Positions 1-11,030 of a stretch of DNA of 64,000 bases are shown here, one piece after another. Source of the DNA: Sympetrum striolatum. Taxonomy: Eukaryota; Arthropoda; Insecta; Odonata; Libellulidae. The translations under genes were made by a program, and so were the position numbers. Where the stretch lies: assembly GCA_947579665.1 (NCBI GenBank), contig OX388343.1, forward strand, positions 92,670,254-92,734,253, written 5' to 3'. Each line of letters starts with the position of its first letter. Within the stretch, counting starts at the first letter, position 1. Under the pieces are notes generated by a model. It saw only the letters and a list, made by a program, of their open reading frames with translations, was not told the origin of the DNA and ran no database searches.

Positions 1-815
1 ATTTAATTTGATAATAATAATTGTTGAAGACTCGTATATGCACAACTGCATGATGAAAATGAAAACTGAGATAAAAATGGACCACTAAAATTTTGTTTAA
101 TGAAAATGTGAACGGTATCTATTTAGTAATATTTGTGTCTTTTAGGATATGGGAATACTGCGAAACGTCATTTTCAGCCAACGAATATGATTCTGGAGCG
201 GGTTATCTTCGTTTCACATAGTGCTATCACATCACATATATTCATCATGTTTTGACATTTCACTAAAAGCATTCGCTTCAATCAAAAACATTCCAAAAAG
301 TGGCATCAGGCTCTGTTTGGAGTAGAATTGGTGGCACCATTGTATATTTTTAAAGATGTTAACTTTTATATCCACTTGACTTTTGAAGTTCTTTTGACAT
401 CCCCATGGTTAATAAAGGAATCGGGTCTACTTTTCAGTTTACGGATTTCTGTTGCTTGAAGGGGGACAATAATCTGCCGAGGGAAGATGACGCTCGAGAT
501 ATTGAAGTTTTATTTCTTCAAATAAGACAAGAGAACTCAAGTAAAATTAACCGTCTGTTTATGTAATCGGAAACAATTAGAAAATGATCAATAGACAGGA
601 ATGTGGAAATCGGCTGGAAATACTAGGGGAAAGCTTATTGAAATACGTAGTATGCGAGGAAATGAAAATGCACCAGTGACCTTGGTTTCAGCCCCTAATC
701 TTGTCGATATTTTTCACTTCTATTTATCCTATAATTACTCTATCTATCAGTATCTGTCAGTATAGCCATATATAGTACAGACTGAAGGCATCTTCATTCT
801 CTCTACAAATAGATA
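1..815. other. gene-free AT-rich stretch
   Basis: I see no coding region, RNA gene or recognisable repeat here. The sequence is AT-rich with frequent stops in all frames. Confidence 0.5.
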
Positions 816-890
816 CCACGATGAGGCAACTAGGCAAGATGAGGAGTGAGGTATTATGCTCTTACTTCCTTCACTAAGCCAGAATTTTTG
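816..890 (-). repeat. dispersed repeat R1, copy 1
   Basis: On the plus strand this reads a gaggcaactaggcaagatg-type core, then gaggagtgaggta, then a block ending aagccagaat. The same order of blocks recurs at 31,347-31,398 (same strand) and, in reverse complement, at 49,444-49,506, where the form is attccggct, gaggaaagcaatggcaaac, tacctcat and cctagtgaacctcat. Three copies in 64 kb indicate a short interspersed repeat family. No tRNA or coding part is visible, so the class is unknown. Confidence 0.5.
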
Positions 891-1631
891 ATGGGGTAAA
901 TTCCACTAAGATCCAGAACAATACAAGGCTAAGACAAGAGTCATTTAAAGATACATTTTCGGTTTTCGAATGTGCCAAAATACAAAGGAAAATTATTCCA
1001 TTCGTCAAGATACGGTAGCAGGAACTATTACTCCTGTATTTCGATAAAAATATTCACTGTAAATATTAACTCAATTCATTCAAGGAAAAACATTGATAAA
1101 AAGCAGCTATCGTGCTTTTGTCTCTCTGCAGAAGCGAGTAAATTGTCTCTTTCAATCCTTGTTCCATACTTTCTCCAGTCCTCGCGTACCTCTTCCGTTC
1201 CACTCATCCATACACCCTTCCATACATTGGCCTTTCGTTCCCTCCTCACTCTTTTCAATCAGCTTTTTTTCTCAGCCCAATCACCCTTCCATCATACCTT
1301 TGTCATCCAACCTTTCATTCATGCAGAAGCCCAGAGAAACGCAGCATGCTCCTTTCATATCCATCTCGCATTCTCTTTCGACTCACACTCGTTCATTTTC
1401 CTCTGATTAGTACCTCAGTATCTATAAACTCCCTCTTCAATTATCTCCATCGAAAAAATAAAATGCTACGTAAAATTACGCAAAATCTGCTCGTGTAATT
1501 TAAACATAAAATATTAGCTTCTCATATACGAGCTTAACATTTTCATAAATTTTTCAGTGCGACCAAAGAGAGTCAAATTTTCTCTCCGAAAAAAAAAGAA
1601 AACGAGATGCACGAAACTGAACTGGTGTATC
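891..1631. other. gene-free; pyrimidine-rich tract
   Basis: No recognisable gene. Positions about 1,130-1,400 are strongly C/T-biased on the plus strand (runs such as ccttccatac and ccctcctcac), which opens overlapping frames of 100-144 codons. None resembles a known protein and they are best explained by the base bias. Confidence 0.4.
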
Positions 1632-1755
1632 ATTATCAGTATTGTTAAAAGTGTTTTGATAGCTTTGGCAATTTCGTATATTGGCTCCCACTGGGATTCG
1701 AACCTGGGACCGCTTTCACCAAAGGCAAACGCACTGTCTACATGACTATCTGTGA
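1632..1755 (-). repeat. tRNA-derived SINE (family S), copy 1
   Basis: Read on the minus strand, this has a tRNA-like head followed by a body shared with other loci. The head contains the Pol III B-box match GGTTCGAATCC (plus strand ggattcgaacc at 1694-1704), preceded by a GGTGAAAGCGG block. The body continues with a segment matching consensus CCNAAGCTNTCNAAGCACTTTT. The same head and body recur at 27,286-27,413, 28,986-29,117 and 42,085-42,200, and a fragment at 4,029-4,092. Shared tRNA head plus shared non-tRNA body is the hallmark of a SINE. The copies differ at many positions, so the family is old. Confidence 0.75.
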
Positions 1756-1800
1756 GGATTGTATGAAATTTTCTAGAGTTAAATCCCAGGTAAGTTGCGG

Positions 1801-1855
1801 TGGCCATGAAGACGCCAACGTTTCGATAGCCAACTCTTCCATCTTCCTCAGACCT
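1801..1855 (-). ncRNA. hammerhead-ribozyme-like motif
   Basis: On the minus strand the elements of a type I hammerhead core appear in order: CTGAGGA (CUGANGA; plus 1845-1851), one extra base, a possible 5-bp stem II (GATGG/CTATC with one wobble), then GAAACG, a 3-bp stem III (ACG/CGT closing loop TTGG) and a GTC cleavage triplet (plus 1811-1824). Stem I pairing across the flanks is poor (two or three pairs), so this copy is probably inactive. Hammerheads of this kind are known from Penelope-like elements and other small retroelements, and a SINE lies just beside it. Function is inferred from pattern only. Confidence 0.35.
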
Positions 1856-1974
1856 TGCTGGATGCCGTGTAGTTGGTGTAATATTCATCAAAGTGAAATC
1901 AAAAATATTTTCTATAAATTTTCTGATTATATTGAAATTATATAAAAAATAATTAATGTTTCAAAGATAAACAA

Positions 1975-2345
1975 GAATGGAAAACCAGGTAAAATGTTAT
2001 AAAGTGATGGTAGTTCCAACTATGCTTTTTAGATCAGAATGTTGGGCAGCAAAACAAATGGAGCAAAAAATAAGAAAAATGTGGATATCAGAAAAGTAAT
2101 TTGTTCGATCATTGAAAGTGTGCTCAAGGATAGATAACTTAGGAATACTTCTATAGGAGAGGAACAAGGTCCACAGCTGACATCAGAAAAAAAAATTGTA
2201 AAGTAGAAAAATACATGGAAAGAACACGTACCACGTATATCCGAGGAAGAATTTGCAATGCAGCCTTTGGAATATTATCCATTATGTAATAAAAGTGTGG
2301 GCAGACCAAGCATGAGATGGTAATGTTAAGCTGGAAGGAAGAGCA
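1975..2345 (+). mobile_element. LINE 3' remnant (RT C-terminal region)
   Basis: Conceptual translation gives blocks typical of the region after the reverse transcriptase in insect non-LTR retrotransposons: CYKVMVVPTMLFRSECW, then FVRSLKVCSRIDNLG, then, after a frame change, KEHVPRISEEEF and KSVGRPSMRW. The family consensus runs KVMAVPTLLYGSECW - FLRSVKGCTRLDKIRN - W--H--RM - GRP--RW, so order and spacing match. Frame changes and in-frame stops show it is dead. It is 5'-truncated. The nearest relative in the window is the minus-strand copy at 48,010-48,600, which carries the same blocks. Confidence 0.8.
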
Positions 2346-4028
2346 ATAAAAATAAGAATTTCAAAGCTTTAATAATAAATGATGAGTTCGAGAAAGGTAA
2401 GTTGTATCCATATTCCATTCACATCTAACGAGGTAGTTACATGTTTGCTGCGGGTATAGCTGAAAAATACCAAGTCGAAACCGATCCTATTGCCCGCAGA
2501 GTCTTGTCAATTTAATGTGTGCTATTTTATTATAGTACCCAAAGTACTTTTGATGATTAAATTCAGAAGTAAATATTTCTTTGATAGGAAAAACATTCCA
2601 AAATTATGGCTCCTACCAATTTTAAATCAATAATCTATTCTTCCTTGTGATTCCTCCTGGTTGCACACCATCTCATGCAAAAATTGCCTATACCAATTTC
2701 AAATAACATATTAATAATTAATAACAGAAATGGAAGTAGTTTTTAATTCTTTATTAGAAATTTTCATCAATCGAAGAGAAAGCCAAAAAATCTTTTAAAG
2801 GGAAACGATTAAAAAAGGTAGAGAACCACTTCAATAGACCCTCATAGATTCGAGAAGGAACCGTGGAAGCACTAAGTCGAGCCTCTGTAAGCAACGATAC
2901 TACGGTGGTTATATTGATATTTTACTTCGAAAATTACGCATTCCGCAAGCCTATTACCCCCATCGAAGATTAATCGAAAAACAGCATTTACGAATCGCGC
3001 GTAGAGATTGATACCGAATCAATTACCGCGAATGCAGCGAAAAAATCTCTCGGCTCCATCCGAAGATTTCCACGAAGCAGATGATTTAGGAAAGTCCACT
3101 CGTATCCGAGTAATTAAATGAATCCGGCTGAGGAGGAGACAAACACCTCGGGCCACGATGCTTAATCGATTCCACCATTTGAAGAACGATTCCCCGGAGG
3201 AAAGCTTTTATTTCATCTCTTTGCCAAGCCATTTCTTCCTACGCTTTATTTAATCAAGGAAGAAACGTTTTCCTCTTTCTTTTTTTCGCGTGTCCATCAG
3301 AGCGATATTAATTTTTCTTGATGAAAAATGTGAATTACGCGAGGACACGTGACGAGCTTTTCATTCCGTCTTGAGAGATTTTCGCAAAGCGGAAGGTTTT
3401 TTTATTTACTTCTTCGTCTGCTCTACGATGCTTGTTGCAAATGTAAATAGACTCGGGGATTTTTCAGAACTTAAAGATCGCCATTTCCTCTGCTTTTTTT
3501 TCATCGGGGAAAGCAGACGCGACCGCTTTCGGAGACAATGGCTTCAAGCGGCTTTTCCTGTTTCTTCAGTTCTTCTACGATAATAGCTTCCCAAGTCTTG
3601 TACCGCAAGATATCCTCTCTTTTGAATCACAAAGCCCCGAATGAACCTCCTGGCAGACATAGGAGGATGGAAACTGTAGTAAACGAACTTAATCCCTTCC
3701 ACTCTCAATTGGAGAATTTACGTCATCGCTTGTTTCCACGTTTTTCTCACGACTGCTTTCCAATCTTTAAAGAAATGGCGTATCTGTAAGACGATGATTT
3801 ACAAAATTTCGGATATTTTGAGCGGTTTTTTAACATAATTACCATTTTTTATAAATACAAGAATTTTTGCGACAGGACATTATAAGATTGCAAATAATTA
3901 TGCCAACACCTTAAGATATTACTGATATTTACATCGATTTCTAACCAATGTAAGACGACTGAAAATAGTATAAATTTAAATCACACATGTTTACAATATT
4001 ATTAATCGATTTATGATTTTCAGGAGAA
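2346..4028. other. gene-free; CpG-retaining block 2,840-3,760
   Basis: No recognisable gene. From about 2,840 to 3,760 the DNA has frequent CG dinucleotides and clusters of homeodomain-type cores (attaatcg, tcaattacc, gtaattaaatg, cttaatcgatt), unlike the CpG-poor repeats elsewhere. Short open frames here do not resemble known proteins. The block could be regulatory or simply unique-sequence DNA. Confidence 0.35.
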
Positions 4029-4092
4029 TCGTTGTTGTTTCTTAAAAATGCTTAGAACTTAGGTCATTTCGCAAATTGGCTACCACCGAGAA
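4029..4092 (-). repeat. SINE family S, truncated fragment
   Basis: The string gttgttgtttcttaaaa followed by a tgcttagaacttaggtcattt-type block and then ttggctaccaccg matches the body and first bases of the tRNA-like head of the copy at 28,986-29,117 (gctgttgtttcttaaaa, tgcttcgacagc, gggtcatttct). Similarity stops before the B box. This is a fragment of the same family. Confidence 0.5.
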
Positions 4093-6453
4093 TGTTTTAT
4101 TTAATATTTGTTACCACTCCTTAATTATAATTGCAAAGTAAAGGACTTGAAAACTTGACCGTTTTATGTTTATTTCATGACCACTTTTGAAATACTAAAA
4201 AATAATACTATAATAATAGGAGAAAGTTATTCCTTGCTTAATATCGATTAATACATTTTCTCGCACAATTGCGATTTCGGCACTAATGAACGAAGCCCAG
4301 TTTAAAGCGATGCATAATTTACGGGAGCATATTTTACTCCTAAATCGTGGAATTTCGCGTTTATATACATATTTCATATTTAAATACTGTAATATCGTTA
4401 TTTAAAGTAATTAAAATCATAAAATATCGTTCTTGAATATTATTGATCAAACCTGAAGATCAAAGACTAAGATTCCGAGGTTAAAATTGAAACAGTTTTC
4501 CTTTCATTCCTCATCTTATAACTTTTGTGCATCCCTTCGCATGTCATAAACATGCACTTTCCAGTCTTACTCAAAATATCTTTAAGCAGAAGTGAAAGGT
4601 GATTTCATGCATGCCACGAGATTTCTACAAGGAAATTGTTATTTTTTACCCTGTTTTGTCGATAAAATGGTTCTCAAAATATGCTAGCAATATTTCGAAA
4701 ATATAATCCGATACGGGATTCCAATACCTTCAATAATATCCAGCCTCGCTTTCCACTGTTAAAGGTAGTTACTTTCGACAAACCACGGGTTGTAAATTAA
4801 TTTTTATGATAATGCCTTATTTAGGTGATTTTCACTCGTTCTAATTGAGGTAGTTGATTTAAGAAAATTAGAACATTTCTTCCATCAGTCGTTCATTTCG
4901 GCTACGAAATTTAAATTACATCGCTCAGAATCAATTTATATCCTCTAATGCACCATCTACAAATCGAGAACTCCTGAAACATTTAAGATGTGTGTATATC
5001 TTCATTTTTATTTCGATCATTAATACCGAATAAGCGATTTAAAGTTCGATTTCTCCCAGATCGTTTGAAAATGACCAAATGCTGACTGTACTTCTTAACG
5101 AATTTAAATTGCCATAGGATAATTGGAAACTCATCCGTTGTAATGTTGAAATGCTTCAGCATTCTTATTTAAGTGGTTAGAGGAAAATGCATAACGAATA
5201 CTTGTGATATTTTGATATCATTCAAATCATTATTTGAATTCGAATACAGATTCATATTGCGATTTGGTTCGCGATTCGAAATATGATTCAATATCTGAAT
5301 CAAGATCCGCTTCGAGATTGGTCTCAGGATTCAATTGGTAACTATTCGATCAAATATTCGATTCATTTTCATTTCCAACGAGAATTCACCAGCTCAATCT
5401 TCATCGAAGTAACTTGGAGCTCAAGGACCTCCTTTCCTTATTATACGCAAGAAAGTTGACACTCAAATAGTGTCCAGCCGAAATCGCTGCTGAACGAAAG
5501 AGATTCTACGACTATAGAGGCAATTGATCACGCTACCTGTAGGAATAGGTTCAGTGATGCCTAATCTCTTAATCTCCCCCTCTCGGCCACAGGTCGGGAA
5601 TATATATTCGTCAGCAGTGTTTCTTCCGAATATTGATTGCTCAGAATCAGGGCCACCCACTGATGTGCTCCGAGTCCGCGACGAGAATATTGATTGCTTA
5701 TTTCCCCGTCGATTCAGACACATCCCCTTCAGCTATGAATGTTTCTCCATATTGCGTCCGATATGAGCCATTAATAAGCGACCATCCCCGTCCGACAGAA
5801 ACGATAACCGATGGGCCGTTTTGGGCTTTAATTAGTGATGATCCACGCGGAGAACCTCCGAGGAAAAACGAGTCCCAGACGAGGATTTTTATCGCGGAGT
5901 GGAAAATTATCCCCGGGGAATAAACCAACTGAAAAGTTAGGCGATGAAATATTTGACATCGATAACCATTAATTATCTTTGCGTTTTGGCGGCTGCGCCC
6001 TGTAATTCAAACTTAATTAGATGGTGTATGTTTTCCCAAGGAACTGCGGAGGAATTCGAAACGCTCACTTTAGTACAATTCCGAACGGTATTTTGAATGA
6101 TCTCCTATGAGGTAAATATTCAAAATGATGGGAAATTCCTTGGCATTGGTATTACGCTTCGAAAAGTGTCATCCCGTCAGTATACACAATCGCACCAACT
6201 GCGATTGAGCGACAAACTAATCCAGAGGAGGAAGATGAAGATAACATCGGCTGCTGAATTGGTATCTTATTATTAGAGGGCATTTGTTGGTCAATGTAGA
6301 AAACTAAATGGTTCGTTATTGAAGTTTGAACTTCTCGTATATATGTTCAAGGTGTTTTAGCATTAAATCACAACGCAAATAATTATATGCAGCGTGCACA
6401 AAAACAGAGCTCGAGATACCGGAACAGGCGACAAAGCTATATTTTTAAGGGGG
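4093..6453. other. gene-free; CpG-retaining block 5,400-6,020
   Basis: No gene recognised. The 5,400-6,020 part is CpG-rich. It includes taattagtgatg, ccattaattatc and cttaattag homeodomain-type sites beside GC-rich words (ggcggctgcgccc), a mix typical of insect enhancers. About 5,220-5,340 holds repeated gattcga/gattcaa words of low complexity. Confidence 0.35.
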
Positions 6454-6626
6454 AACTAAGCAAAAGTTTCACAAAATATTCCGTGTAATGCGACCGGACC
6501 GGTTTCAACGATTAATAGTTAACATCTGGCCACAACTGAGAAAACAGTTTTACTTTTCTCAGTTGTGGTATATATGATGACTATTAATAGTTGGAACAAA
6601 ATATTCTGTGAAACTTTTGCTTAGTT
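6454..6626. repeat. nested fold-back element
   Basis: Outer arms of 27 bp (6454-6480 and 6600-6626; aactaagcaaaagtttcac at the left) are inverted copies with one mismatch. Inside, 15-bp perfect arms (6530-6544 and 6554-6568; ccacaactgagaaaa) enclose 9 bases. The spacer also holds gaccggtttc (6497-6506), a 10-mer found again in the fold-back at 36.5 kb and, on the minus strand, reading GAAACCGGTC as in hammerhead-like retroelement motifs. No coding capacity. It is a MITE-like or snap-back structure. Confidence 0.75.
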
Positions 6627-9600
6627 ATTTCCACCATAATGCAGTTTCACCAAGTAACGGTTTCTTCAATTAATTTTATGCTATATTTTTAATTAACAGT
6701 GAAATTAAATAACTAATTGCACACTGCCATGGATAAGTCTGCAGAGATGCTCAAGTTATCATTTAAATGTCTTTGTAATGAAAGCATAGTTCTAATGCTT
6801 GCTCGCTCATAGGAATCCTTAGCCACATTCAAGAAAGTACATTTAGAATACAATGGTGCCTCAGTGGAACTTCATTCGTTTCAGAGAAAATTCTACCACT
6901 GATACGTTCAGATTCAATATCAGTTTTTGTCATTGGAAATAATGGAATGCGAATTTACACATTCACGGATTATAAACTTCCAGACAATGCCCTAAAAATT
7001 CCAAATTTAGAATAGCATTTAATTCCAAACATGATTAACAAAATTAACTCATTAAATTCAAAATTATAAAAAAGCTTGAAGACGATTAATGAATTCCAGC
7101 GTCTTATTTACGGCATTGGAACCGAAGATCGAGATTTCTGGGAGATATTTTAAATTCGATTTTGCTTTGGAATCATACCGTAGGTCCTTTATTCAGTAAT
7201 CCATGAATAATTTCTCCAAAGAGTTGCCAGAACCGTAAGTTTTTGATGTTTTAGTAAAAAAGAATGCAATTGCATTTTAGAAGAAATAGAAAAGATTCTG
7301 AAACGCATACAAAGATTCTACAAAAGGAAGATAATGGAATGTTCGATCAAAATCAACTGCAGGGGAGTGACGATTTCCTACAAAATAGGCAATAAATAGC
7401 AAATAATTTTCATTGTATTCTTAGATCTATTTATTTTCATAGCATTCTTAAGTATGCTTAACGAATTTTTCATGAACATCTGAAAAGATTTTCAAAACCG
7501 AATATATCGTATATACTCCTTCATCGAAAGGAATAATGAATTTGTAGTTTTTAGTTGATGCGATTACGAGACAGTTATCTTCATTTTGGAAGTCAAAATT
7601 ACTATCAAAATATACAATATCAAGGAATTATCTTCTCGAAAGAGACATAAGGGATGTGAGGTAAGCGACCAGCAATAAGAAGTTTAAAAAAATTGAAAAG
7701 ACTCAGTTCGGAAACGTGTTCTATGAGCGAAACCAAGTGATGGGAATTCATCAATAGAGAAAACAATCTGCTGTAGATTTATTACCAGCCTTCGACTCAA
7801 TCATCTTCGCAAGGTAAACAACTTCAAAGACAATCACAAATTATGAACTCTCAAATCCCACGGTAAGATAACGCCTCAACAGGGATCTTGTCACTGAGAG
7901 GCATTCATTCCCCTTAACCGCTTCCAAAGTCATGGAAGGTCATAAATGAAAAATTACGGATATCAAGAGAGTATAATATAATCCCGCGCAGCATGTTTAT
8001 CTGATTCCGAACGGTGATGCTGAAATCGTTAACTTCATAGAGGAATACCTCGGGTTATATAAAATATGTTGCTGTTTACCAATAAATACGCCCCGAACGG
8101 ACGGATAATACATCTGAAACATAATACTTTCGATAGTGCTAGCTGGAATATATTACTCTCATACCCTCTTTTCTTTTTAGGACATTTCAAACATAACTTT
8201 CGGGTCGGGAGTAAAAAGTACCTACGCATGAAGAATGTTCCCCGGGGGGGTCTAACGGGTTCCCCTTTTCCGGCTTGATTTAGTAATCAGGAAATTCCGT
8301 CCACGAATATTTCGTTTTCGAATGAATAGGGAGGAACGAATTGGAAAGGAAGCTATTGTCCGAAATGAACACTTCTACTATATTAAAGGGACGGAATTTA
8401 TCGAGCTCTAATGGAAAATTTCGTAAGGTACTTTAAGATCGGATAAAGATTTTCCCCTCCTCTATTTGTCAATGAAAGAGTGCCATTTCTCATTCTAAGC
8501 CATGAATCGCGTACATCCAAAGGTATCCTTCCAAAAAACAGTGAATGGAAATTGTTATACCATGGCTTAAGACGGACCATGCATTAGAAAAACACATCCT
8601 CCGCATTCTCCTGAAGAGAAACGCGTCTTCCTGAAGGGGAAAGTTTTCGGTGTTTTCTCTATTAGAAATATTGGTTCGGCTAAACAATGTTTTGGTTGTA
8701 GCTTGCGCATGTAGAGATGCATGATTTTCACTAGAGGTAAAAAATAGTTCATCCTTCCTTGGTTGTATGTGAATGGGTGTAGTAGCTTTCTTACAGCGTT
8801 AATGAGTTTATTATAGGATTTGGGAAATTCCCACAAAGCTGACGAATGCAATTGCGGAATTAAATGTCCTCGTTAGCCGAGGTAGTCCTATACTTAATTT
8901 TGGTATTATATTCCGTACCCCCGAGTTTTATTATATCTTTGCAGATATCTAAAACTAGATAAATACTTTTTAGTATGAGCCATTAACTGCAGTGAATGAC
9001 CGTTTGTCGACAGTCATTTTTAGAGTACTAAACAAGACGTTCCATAACTTAGATAAATCAGCTGCTATCGAATCCTTGTGTATCCCTTGGCGTAATGACC
9101 GTAGCTTTTTTATTCCTTCACATTGACATACAAAATTATTCTTTGTGGCACACCTCATCATATGTTTTACAGATTGTATGAGCCACAAGGTATATAGATG
9201 AATATTCGCAGTGAATTGCAGTGTACTGCGGAACAAAAATAATATTTTAAGTTCATACGTGGCTTCATCTATAGAATATCCATTCCAAAACGTAACTCTC
9301 AAAACTCCAACGGACTTCGTAAAAGATGAGAAATTCGAAACTTGAAACTATTACATTTGAACCTTGGAGAATAACTACTCGACAATTAATTATCAAAGGA
9401 TTACAAAGCAATCTAAGGAACGGAAGTTTACCCATAAAAGCTGACCCGTAATAACTTTAAGGCTCTAAGTTAGGCAATAAAATTTATATTTTGAGCGTAA
9501 AGCATGAAAAACGGAGGATATATATAAGTACCAATAAAACATGCCGTCAAAATATTGGGAGTGATTATGCGTCAGACACGGGGTAAGGCGAAGGCCGCCC

Positions 9601-11030
9601 ATCTTGAATTCAATGGTGATTTAGAACACAAGGTCCCAACATTAAAGCTTTGCAGTGCCACGTGTTCGAATCTCTAATATTTCCGTCACCGTCCATATTC
9701 TTTATAGTTTCCAGCAGGTGCGGGGAGAAATCTTGAGGGGAATTTCAGTCCCCAAAATGAAAACAAACCCTACCAAATCGTTTAGGTAAAATACGAAAGC
9801 AATTCGAAAACCTTTTGCATTAAGGTAAACACTGCAAACTGAACGGAATACACATGTATGAGGACCGATGTCTTTAGAGACATCCTAACCTACTGGCCAT
9901 AATCGAAAATCAATAGAAATCTCAATTTGTCACTTGTGTAAACAAATCAGTAGAGATTTGTCCAACCTTAGTAACATCCCGTGGTTCTATTCAAGTAAGA
10001 GTCACGAAGGAAAAAGTAAAATAAGACGATGCATTATTTGATTGATATGAACAGGTTATTAAGCATTACTAATCAATTAAGCTGCATGATAGATTGAGTT
10101 GCAACTTCAGCAGAATAAAAACGGCAGACTTTTAGCCTGCGATTCATTCAGTAGGCGGATTAGGTTTTTGCGATTTAAGTTTAACAGTTTACTCATTTTT
10201 AAGGAGTTCTTAAGATTTTACGATTAAGAATATCAAGAGGTCAGACAAATTATGAAATAAGATAAAATTTAGCATTTTTTCTTTACCAGGTGTGGCCAAA
10301 CCTCTAAGAAAAATAGCATCAACAATTTAATCGAATCTTTTATGTTACGGTCCCACAAAATCATTACAAAACCTAGAAATATTCGGATATTACTAAGAAT
10401 GTTGAATTTCAAAAATATGACCTAAATTTGTTTTAAGAGGAAGCGCAATGTTTTAAAAAAGACAAAACCTTCTTTCGATAAAAGTTACGTCTTGTTAATT
10501 TAAAGATGTAAGGCTAAACATAGGGAAATGGGAAAGTAAGAAAGGATAAAAAAGGCAATTATGAAGTTTTCAGGAATAAGATAGACAAGAAAATTCCGAT
10601 TGCTTGGTATTTCAGCATTAAATCCGGCTATCTATAAAGCTGATTCATGAGAGGCCGTCTGGGGAAAACATTTTCGTTGAACTGAAATGAAACCGAGTTC
10701 AAAGATGAACAATCGTCGAACTACTAATAATGAAGAGGGTGTATGCCGAAGGCTTGAGTTTGAGCCAGCTGTATTCAACTTCTCCCGTAGCAGGTCATAT
10801 ATTCTCCACCAATTAGGAATTTTAAGTTACTTGCGCGTAAGCTAGGACGGAACGAGGATGAATAAAATGAATTGCGATCAAATGATAACAATAATTCGTT
10901 GAAATTTTTCGCAAAAGGGAGTGTCGCTGGAATATAAATAAACAGCAGAACCTTTGCAAACGATCGAGATTTTCTCCCATAACTTCGACATTTTACTACT
11001 CTTTACTCGACTGAACATTCTGCTGAAAGA
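6627..11030. other. gene-free unique-looking DNA
   Basis: No supported gene. At 8,866-8,881 an imperfect palindrome cctcgttagccgaggt recurs with one change at 13,927-13,942, and the 8,860-8,945 stretch may be a very degenerate tRNA-derived SINE. Otherwise I see nothing recognisable. Confidence 0.35.

Noticed and set aside
1514..1891. 125-codon minus-strand frame
   Set aside because: Translates through the SINE and the hammerhead-like tag, so it is an artefact of repeat DNA.
9590..9690. B-box-like gtgttcgaatctc
   Set aside because: No A box, acceptor pairing or similarity to the other tRNA-like loci.
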